NCBI GenBank assembly: GCA_030549495.1
Contig: JAUIRK010000913.1
Location: forward strand, 1-64,000
From: Nectonema munidae
Taxonomy: Eukaryota > Nematomorpha > Nectonematoida > Nectonematidae
DNA: 64,000 nucleotides
Direction of reading: 5' to 3'
Part shown: positions 55,721 through 64,000 of the stretch, piece by piece
Layout of the letters: each line of letters starts with the position of its first letter
Numbering within the stretch: the first letter of the stretch is position 1
Notes under the pieces: generated by a model
Seen by the model: only the letters and a program-made list of their open reading frames with translations
Database searches by the model: none
What the model was told of the DNA's origin: nothing
Translations under genes and position numbers: made by a program

Positions 55721-57737
55721 CCTCTAAAGACCAGAGTGCGTCAATTGACGCAGAATTAAAGTATTCAAATTTTAGTTATATTTTTTTACGGATCAACAAA
55801 ATAATTGATTTAAAAAAGAAATAAACAAATTTTATTATCATAAACTTCATTTTTAACAATATTGACAAAGTCTCATGGCACAAGTTCCACAAACCGTTTT
55901 TCCACACTTGCCACATACTCTTTTGTTCTATTTCTGCACACAAAACTTGCACACTTTTTACGTTCTGTATTTTTTTCATTTTTTGTTCTCTTTTCTGAAC
56001 AAGGTTCTTCTGATGAAGAACTTCCACAAAATTCTTCTGCAACCTTTCGAATATAGTCCCTTCTACTCATTGATGATTTGCAAACATCATTATAAATGGT
56101 CCAACTGTTTATAAAGCCAGGCCAAGAATGTTGTAAAAAACGTGCATGGGCCAGCGCCTACTACATGCTTTAGTGGAGTACTGTTTAGCCATTTGATCTA
56201 ACACGTCAACTCCGACTTTATTTTATTGTAAAAAAGTATTAAATCTGTTTTTTTCTTATGATTGTTTTCTGAAGGAAGGTGCACGCAAGAATGGAGTGTA
56301 CTTAACATAATCACTGATTTTGACTTTTTACATTGATTAGATGTGAGAGTAACAGGTGGCTTCTCTGTAGATTATACTACTACAGTTTCATGAAGAGCCT
56401 TCACTTGCTTCAATCTTTCAGGTATTTCTCTTCTATTTTGTCGAATAGTGACGACTAAACTACACTTTCGTTTCGCAAGTTCTATGGATAACTCTAAAGA
56501 GGTAAAAAATTGATCGCATGTCACGTTATAACCTTTTTTGAAAAGAAGTGTCATTAATTTCAAAACTACACTGGTAGGTACACACTCATGTTTTTAGTTC
56601 TTTCTTCAATTTTTCCCAAGTATGGAATTGCATTGAACAAATATTTAGATTCAATGTCAACAAGCATCCAAAATTTCAGTCCAAATTTATCTGGCTTATT
56701 AGTTATATATTGCAAATATTTGCATCTCGCTTTGGATGGCAAAAGCTGCTCATCAACGGTCAATATGAAAGAAGGAACATACGCTTTTTGGCAATTTTCA
56801 ATAAATGGGTGCTAAATAAAAGAAACTAGGCAAAATTTGTCATTCACCAAGTTTGTTTTTCTTTTGGATTTTATGTCGAAACGAAGAAATCTCATAATTT
56901 CCATAAATCGATTACGTGGGAATTTTTTGTTGAAGAGAAGGCAATCCCATTTATTATTCCACAAACTTTTTATAGGAAAGTTCCTCGCGCCAATTATACC
57001 ACGAACAAGAATAAGAGCAATGAATTTTTGCAAATCTTCAATTGTAAGTGACCATGCTTCATTTCCAGAGACACTTTGGGCTTTTATGATGGTACACTTT
57101 TGAACAACTCTAAGCATTGCTTCGTTGAAAAAATTCTAAAACTGGAAAGCGGACTTTGTTTTGAAACTCGACTCGCTGCATATGCTGTTACACCTTTGCG
57201 AAAGTTCAATATGTTATGATCTTGAAAACCGCCATATGAATGAGAAGAAATGTCACAAATTTCCCATGAAAATCCACTTTTACTTTTTATCTGTTCGTGA
57301 CAATCTTTTGTAGATGTATTCTGCATCGAAACTTCACAATCAGAAGAGTCAGATGAAAGGTCTGATGAAAAAGTATTAAAATCTTCTTCAATATTTGAGT
57401 CGTCATTGCTGAAATCTAAATTGCTTCGATCTGATGAGTCAGAAGCAATACTTTTTAGATTTTTCAAAGCTTCAAACTTATCACCACTTATATTTTGGTC
57501 CATAACAAAAGTGCAAAAAAGTTGTAAAAGAATGAGTCACACAACGGTTTCGAAAGCTAAAGAAAAAAGCAAAGTATCAAGTCAGAATGATGTATGTATG
57601 AAAAATGCGTATAGAAGAGTGGGAAGGAGAGGCATAAAAACAATAAAAAATTTTTCTTGGTGTGAGCATGTGTGAGCAATGGAAGAAAAACAGGAAGTAA
57701 TTGCTTGTAGTCAATTGACGCGACTGGTCTTTTAAGG
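55721..57737 (-). mobile_element. piggyBac-family transposon 3 (about 2.0 kb, both ends)
   Basis: Left end CCTCTAAAGACCAGAGTGCG then TCAATTGACGC; right end, reverse-complemented, CCTTAAAAGACCAGTCGCGT then CAATTGAC. The left end contains the 14-bp palindrome GCGTCAATTGACGC. The right end has TTAA (57732-57735) where the left has TCTA or CTAA, so the target duplication is partly decayed or lies elsewhere. The first bases match the tip of piggyBac 1 (CCCTTTAAAGAC), so both belong to one TIR group. Confidence 0.75.
55870..57503 (-). pseudogene. piggyBac transposase 3, decayed
   Basis: Minus strand from ATG 57503: MDQNISGDKFEALKNLKSIA and an acidic Ser-rich N-terminus. After a frame change: WSLTIEDLQKFIALILVRGI and WNNKWDCLLFNKKFPRNRF. 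The catalytic Asp codons are in FILTVDEQLLPSKARC, NVTCDQFFTSLEL and KVGVDVLDQMAKQYS (about 56210). The C-terminal part has SRRWPMHVFYNILGLAL, MSRRDYIRKVAEEF and a finger remnant KKCASFVCRNRTKEY in which the later cysteines are lost. Four or five frame changes or stops. Confidence 0.8.
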
Positions 57738-57817
57738 TAGGTATGATGCATGCTTGTTTGCATGTGATGTTGAAGACATGGAAATTTGCATAAAGCAAGT
57801 TAATAAAATTCATGAAC

Positions 57818-58165
57818 ATTTTTCGATTCTTTGATTATTCGATAAATATAATATTTAAAATCGTGCAAATTGCAAAGTATAGGTAATAACTTTTGTAACA
57901 TCGTATGAGGTAGCAAAATATGAACAGAAAGTTTGATATTTTTTGATTTTTTAAAGAATATTTTTCGATTCTTTGATTACAGAATTTTATTTTGATTATT
58001 TGACAAATATAATATTTAAAATCGTGCAAATTGCAAAGTATAGGTAATAACTTATGTAACATCGTATGAGGTAGCAAAATATGAACAGAAAGTTTGATAT
58101 TTTTTGATTTTTTAAAGAATATTTTTCGATTCTTTGATTACAGAATTTTATTTTGATTATTTGAT
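57818..58165 (+). repeat. Tandem duplication, ~182-bp unit
   Basis: TTTTTCGATTCTTTGATTA...AATCGTGCAAATTGCAAAG...AGCAAAATATGAACAGAAAG occurs almost twice (57818 and 57959 onward), nearly identical, so recent. Confidence 0.8.
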
Positions 58166-58174
58166 AAAATATAT

Positions 58175-58535
58175 TATATAGGTTGGAGATGAATTATCCC
58201 GGTATACAGGTTAGAGATGAACCATCGTAGTATACAGGTATAATGTATATAGGTAATAACTTATGTAGCATTGTCTCCCCGTATGAGGTATATCAAATCT
58301 TACATCTAGCAGAATGTGAACAGAAAGTTGAACATTGTCTCACTAGTTATTTGTACATGGAATAGAAACCATCGTAGTATACAGGTTGAAGATGAATCAT
58401 CGTAGTATACAGGTTGGAGATGAATCATCGTAGTATACAGGTTGGAGATGAATCATTGTAGTATATAGTTTGGAGATGAATCATCGTAGAATACAGGTTG
58501 GAGAAGAATCATCGTAATATACGGGTTGGAGATAA
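58175..58535 (+). repeat. Minisatellite, 27-bp unit
   Basis: GTATACAGGTTGGAGATGAA then TCATCGTA repeats about nine times, in two blocks (58180-58235, 58370-58535) separated by a piece resembling the 182-bp unit (GAACAGAAAGTT, GTATGAGGTA). Confidence 0.75.
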
Positions 58536-58609
58536 CACGCAAGTTGTCTACCCGCGTTCAACCGTACACGTTATGAGAATCTAACTTTAAACCTTCAATT
58601 TCTATTTAA

Positions 58610-58706
58610 CTCATTTACGACCAATGTTCCCAAATGGAACGCAGACGAATTCCTACTTTAAATGGAATTAAATAGAAATTACTAAAGTCGTCTGCTTTGC
58701 TTGGTC
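58610..58706. repeat. TTAA-bounded 97-bp imperfect hairpin
   Basis: TTAA at 58606-58609 and 58707-58710. Arms GACCAA...GCAGACGA (58620-58650) and TCGTCTGC...TTGGTC (58688-58706). It contains TGTTCCCAAATGGAAC, like the subterminal palindromes of piggyBac 1. Could be a miniature TTAA element or a piece of one. Confidence 0.4.
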
Positions 58707-58710
58707 TTAA

Positions 58711-61700
58711 CCCTATTAGTGCTGGGCAAAATTTGTCCGCTCAAGTGCTGGGGGGGGCGTAAAGTGCCCTCGCCCTATTTTTCTTAGATATTAATAGATT
58801 TTTATAAATATTTTTAATGTTACATATATATTTAAACTATGCTGAATTCAGTGGTGATGTCCATTTTTATCAAAATCAATCAAACCTGTCAAAAAATTGA
58901 TTTATATTTGACAGCTCATCTCAAAAAGGAACATTTTATTTAAATAATTATATAAAGTATTTTACACATGTATACCCATTTTCAAATATGCTGAATTCAA
59001 TGATGATATTCATTTTTTATGAAAATCCATCAAACCTGTCAAAAAATTGATCTAAATGTGACAGCTTATCTCAAAAAGGAACTTTTTATCTAAATAATTA
59101 TATAAAGTTTTTTACACATGTATACCCATTTTCAAATATGCTGAATTCAATGGTGATATTCATTTTTTTATGAATCAAACCTGTCAAAAAATTGATCTAA
59201 ATGTGACAGCTCATCTCTAAAAGAGAACTTTTTATCTAAATAAGTATATTAAGTTTTTTACACATGTTTACCCATTTTCAAATATTCTAAATTCAGTGGT
59301 GATATTCATTTTTTATGAAAATAAATCAAACCTGTCAAAAAATTGATCTAAATGTAACAGCTCATCTCAAAAAGAAGCTTTTTATCCAAATAATTATATA
59401 ATGTTTTTTACACATATATACCCATTTTCAAGCATGCTGAATTCAGTGGTGATATTTATTTTTTATGAAAATCATTCAAACCTGTCAAAAAGTGATTTAC
59501 ATATGACAGCTCATCTCAAAAAAGAAACTTTTTATCTTAATTATATAATGTTTTTTACACATATACACCTATTTTCAAGCATGCTGAATTCAGCGGTGAT
59601 ATTTATTTTTTTTTTATAAAAATCAATTAAAGTTATCAAAGCATTGATTTATAATATAACAGCTCATCTTAAAAAGAAACTTTTTATCTAAGTAATAATA
59701 TAAAGTTTTTTACACATATATACCCATTTTTAAGCATTGGTGATATTCATTTTTTTAATGAAAATCAATCAAATTTGTCAAAAAATTGATTTATCCCAAA
59801 AAGAAAGGATCAGGCACGGTTTTTTGAATTAGAGAATTACGTTTAATAGAAAGTATAGGGAGATGATGAAGTTTACCGTGTATATAGGCATTTTACACAC
59901 ATATACCCATTTTCAAGTAGGCTGTGTTTACTGGTTATATTCCTTTTTTTTTTATATAAATATTAGTCAAACCTGACAAAATAATTTAAATATGACAGCC
60001 CATGTCAAAATTAGAATTTTTATTCTTATAAAAAGTTTTTTATACATTTCAAGTATGTAGAATTTAATGATGATGTTTATTTTTTTATGAAATCAATAAA
60101 ACCTGTCAAAAAATCGATTAAACCTGTAAATCAATGTCAAATATATAAACATAAAAATAACTTCTATTTGGAGTATTTCTCTGGTTATTATTTTCTTAAT
60201 TTATTTAATAAACCAAATTTAGGTGTTTAATTCACTCAAAATATTTCATTCTACAGTAACTTATGTAACTCGATAGGACCTCCATCTTTTTGGCTACAAA
60301 TTCGTTATCGGCTCGTAGACTCTACGTCATATTATAATTTACAGTATGTAATTTTGCTATTCATTCCATGATGATCCTTTCTAGGTAGCTCTTTTTTCAT
60401 TAGAAATTTATATCCTTCAATGTGTGTTCGAAATTTTTTTTATAATGATAAATTACTTTTTCCCTCTCTCAAAGCATTCCGATTAAAGAATCTTCTTGAT
60501 GATCTTAGACTTTTTTTTATCAGTATCGTCTATTTTATTATCAGGCCTGAAAATTTGTCAACCAATCTCATTTCAAAGGTTTTTTTGTGATGAATCATTC
60601 GTGATGTTCATTGTTCAATTACAAAATGTTGTCCACGTTCTTCATCGAAAAGATTTATTGGCATCTGTGCCATTCTTAATAAATCTGACCTATTCTAAAT
60701 TTTCATATTTCCTACTATCTTAGCTAAATGTTAATTTTAATCTTAGATGAATCCTAGCCATAGATTTAAATATTTTTCATTTGTAAAAGAGGAACTTCTA
60801 TTTCACAGTCAAAATCTTTTTTGAAGCATCTAATATTATATAATTAAACCACTTCCTAGTTCATTAGAAGATGGTAGATCTTCCATTTAGTCAAGATACA
60901 TTTTTTTTAAAATTATTTGTTTTGATCACATGTTCTCTTTTCAATTAGTTTTCAACTTGGTTCCTTCTCTCATACAAATTTTCAAAAGATTTTATAATAC
61001 GTTTTGTTTTTTTTAAATAAATATTTCATACTCAAGACGATTGTAAAAAGTATTATAAGCCAAAATATACAAAAAAAAGTATATTTTTACTATATACCTA
61101 ATATGCAGCCATTTTTTGAAAAATTTTTATAGAACTGATTTTCAGGAATACATTACTAATTCAATTTCCACTTCGAGATATTTTTTTACCGTATTATCCA
61201 AAATCCAGTACAGAAATAAAATAAGCATAGTCGATTTGGTATAAAACAGATATTTTATTTTTTTGAAGACAGTATCTAGAAGTAAAACGCAAATCTGATT
61301 GAAGCTTTCAGATATTTTAAAACCATAAATGCCAAACAATTTGATTAACACTAGCAGTAAAACCTCTAAATGCGAAAACTGTGTTCAGAAATGAAATCAT
61401 CATGATCTATTTGCTATAAAAACATATATTTCATGTAAAATTTGAATCAATATTTTTGGAAAGAAATTTTAGAACTAAACGCAAATTTGATTGATACTTA
61501 TAGGTATTTTAAAAGTGAAACTGCAAAATCGAGTCCATAAATGAAACTAGCATGGTTGATTTGGTATATAAAAACCTATATTTCATTGTAAAATTTGAAT
61601 GAATGTTTTAGAGACAATTTTTAGAAGTAAACCGCAAATTTGATTAACACATAGATATTTTCATATCCTAAACGTAAAAAATAAGTCCAGAAATGAAACC

Positions 61701-62229
61701 AGCATGGCCGATTTAGTATAACAGATATATTTCATTGTACAATTTGAATGAATGTTTTTGGAGACAATTTTTAGAAGTAAACCGCAAATTTGATTAACAC
61801 TTATAGGTATTTTCACATCCTAAACGTAAAAAATTAGTCCAGAAATGAAACCAGCATGGCCAATTTAGTATAACACATATATTTTATATAAAATTTGAAG
61901 GAATGTTTTTGGAGACAATTTTCAGAAGTAAACCGCAAATTTGATTAACACTTATTGGTATTTTCAAATTCTAAATGTAAAAAATGAGTCCAGAAATGAA
62001 AACAGCATGACCGATTTAGAATAAAAACATATATTTAATGTAAAATTTTAAGGTATATTTTATTAGATATATTTTTGATTAATCAAAATTTTGATTGACA
62101 TTTTCTAAAAATAAACAATGATTATTGAAAAAAAATAAATATAAAGTGTTATGCGTTCCAAACTGTATATTATTATAAATTTTCAAGGTATTATATAATA
62201 TAGTTTTACGCCCCCTAGCACTAATAGGG
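58711..62229 (+). mobile_element. Two-array repeat element, copy B (3,519 bp, TTAA on both sides)
   Basis: TTAA at 58707-58710 and 62230-62233. Tips CCCTATTAGTGCTGGG on the left and GCACTAATAGGG (reverse-complement CCCTATTAGTGC) on the right. Array 1 (58800-60100) has about nine ~150-bp units, the spacer 60100-61130 contains the CTCGATAGGACCTCCATCTT landmark, and array 2 (61130-62020) has about six ~150-bp units. Relative to copy A it has about 100 extra bp at 60117-60225, fewer array-2 units and a shortened right tail. No protein-coding capacity. Confidence 0.85.
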
Positions 62230-62269
62230 TTAAATGGGTTAAAAGGACCAAATTTATTCACAACTTCAT

Positions 62270-63165
62270 ACCTGTCAATTCACTTGTCATAAATTGATTG
62301 ATATATGACAGCTCAACTAAAAAAAGAAAGTTTTAGTTTAAATGGGTATATACAAAATTTTTTACATATATATACCCATTTTCAAGTCTGAACACGATGA
62401 TCACGTTTATTTTTAAAAAAAATCAACCAAACCTGTTAAAAAATTGATTGATATATGACAGCTCAACTAAAAAAAGAAACTTTTAGATTAAATCGTTATA
62501 CAAATTTTTCTTCTTATATACACCCGTTTTCATGTATGCTGAATACGATCGTCACGTTTATTTTTAAAAAAAATCAACCAAACCTGTCAAAAAATTGATT
62601 GATATATGACAGCTCAACTGAAGAAAGAAACTTTTAGATTAAATCGTTATACAAAGTTTTCTATTTATATACACCCGTTTTCATATATGTTGAATACGAT
62701 GGTCACGTTAATTTTTTTTAAAAATCCATCAAACTTGTCAAAATTTTATGAATATATATGACAGCTCAACTAAAAAAAAACTTTTAATTTAAATGGGTAT
62801 ACAAAGTTTTTTACACATATATACCCATTTTCAAATGTGCTGAACACGATGGTCACGTTTATTTTTTAAAAAAATCAAACAATTCTGTCAAAAAATTGAT
62901 TGATATATGACAGCTCAACAGAAAAAAGATAATTTTAGATTTAGTGCTTATACAAAGTTTTTTACACATATATAGTCATCTTCATGTATGCTGAATACGA
63001 TGGTCACGTTAATTTTTTTAAAAAATCATTCAAACCTATCAAAAAATTGATTGATATATGACAGCTCAACTTAAAAAAGAACCTTTTAGTTTAAATGGTT
63101 ATACAAAGTTTTCTATTTATATACACCCGTTTTCATGTATACTGAATACAATGGTCACGTTTAAT
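62270..63165 (+). repeat. Related ~150-bp tandem array (array-1 relative)
   Basis: Six units with TTGATTGATATATGACAGCT, ATATACCCATTTTCA and GATGGTCACGTTTATTTTT. Each segment has a counterpart in array 1 of copies A, B and D (TTGATCTAAATGTGACAGCT, TATACCCATTTTCAAAT, GTGGTGATATTCATTTTTT) in the same order and period, but units here are more alike to each other than to array 1. No element ends are seen, and the array begins 40 bp after copy B. Confidence 0.75.
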
Positions 63166-64000
63166 AAAATTTTTGATTAATATGTGACTTTTTTAAAATC
63201 GTGGTATTTTTGCGGTCAGATATATTGTACTGATATTTGAACGATTTGTTTTCATGTTATTAACTCCAAAGACTATATTCAAATTTTTAGTCATTTCACA
63301 AATGAATTTATTTCTCTTTGAAGTTTAGATTTTATTTGGAATCTATAATAAAACAAATTTTTTTAGTATCATAATTTCCAATGAGGCACAAATATTAATT
63401 TTGATACTCATCATTATATTATAAAATTGATTGATATATTTATGTGCAAAATTTTTTTTTTTCATTTTTTGACAATAGAATGAAAATTACACTGTGAATT
63501 ATATTTCAACTGGAGTTTGCATGATTACATCATGTTTTTTAAAATTATGTATAATTTTTTCGAATTTTTTTAAACTTTGAATATTCCATTTATATGTGCA
63601 TACAGATATGCAAAATTTAGTAAGTTTTATTTCGGAGGAATTAAGTTATAACTTTTCAAACTTTCTTACATCTGTATATATAAAGTAGGCTCCATCTTCT
63701 TCAGAAAATGCCATCCAAATTTTGCCAAGGTAACGATGTATATATTGAGAAAAATTATATAGAACTTATACACTTATAAGAGGCATCATCACTGCATATT
63801 TATCTTTGAGAGGTCGAAATTTAACCATTGACCGTTTGTTATAGAGATAGCTGATTGTCTGTATAAAAAAGGATTAATTATAGTCGGTACAATAGACACA
63901 AGAAGAAAAGGTATTCTGCAAAGTATAAAAAGTTTAGATAATAGAGATGAATTTTCTTATAAGTTTTGATTGGATATAGATAGGAAATTTTTATCAATTC
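63166..64000. other. No recognisable gene
   Basis: AT-rich. A possible small exon near 63695-63732 was considered for the metalloprotease and not accepted. Nothing else seen. Confidence 0.35.

Noticed and set aside
63695-63732. Possible metalloprotease exon carrying the Gly after HELTHL (reading GAPSSSENAIQ)
   Set aside because: No acceptor gives the right phase after the HELTHL exon, and the expected third His is absent.

Overview
This window looks like a piece of a large, AT-rich, intron-bearing invertebrate genome. Evidence: no bacterial-style operons, GT..AG introns of about 50-62 nt inside several genes, an animal-type set of transposons (piggyBac, MULE, hAT, pogo/Tigger, CR1/jockey-like and RTE-like LINEs, tRNA-type SINE boxes) and exons of a secreted M12B metalloprotease and of cysteine modules resembling ShKT domains. 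The species cannot be named from sequence alone. I saw no LTR retroelement, Polinton, CRISPR array, rRNA or convincing complete tRNA gene.

Layout. 0.2-1.2 kb: LINE ORF1 with a PHD-like finger and zinc knuckles. 1.3-14.7 kb: a three-level nest. A gene of an uncharacterised animal repeat family (minus strand) is split by a 12,144-bp DNA transposon with long terminal inverted repeats and 9-bp target duplications. That transposon carries a decayed OTU-MULE transposase and was itself hit by a nearly intact piggyBac. 16.4-20.0 kb: a second element of the PHD-OTU-MULE type, its OTU domain split by an 824-bp foldback MITE with 9-bp target duplications. 21.0-21.7 kb: a third MULE transposase fragment with two very short introns. 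23.4-26.1 kb: a hAT fragment and an unclassified transposase gene. 27.1-31.7 kb: cysteine-module exons of a host gene, pogo/Tigger fragments and a LINE tail. 32.2-39.8 kb: two copies of a repeat element built of two different ~150-bp tandem arrays, one copy sitting in a LINE ORF2. 39.8-43.8 kb: a second piggyBac with both ends. 44-54.5 kb: host exons of an M12B (reprolysin/ADAM-like) metalloprotease in the + direction, whose largest intron holds another copy of the uncharacterised gene split by a 3,047-bp hAT with 8-bp target duplications. 55.7-57.7 kb: a third piggyBac. 57.8-63.2 kb: minisatellites, a full TTAA-flanked copy of the two-array element, and a related ~150-bp array.

How it fits together. 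Almost everything is mobile DNA nested in mobile DNA. The host contribution is a few short exons separated by kilobases of insertions. The most novel-looking items are the TTAA-flanked two-array repeat element (four copies plus a relative), the 12.1-kb long-TIR MULE that re-links two gene halves 12 kb apart, and the PHD-OTU-MULE architecture. All identifications come from reading the translated sequence by eye; none was checked against a database.
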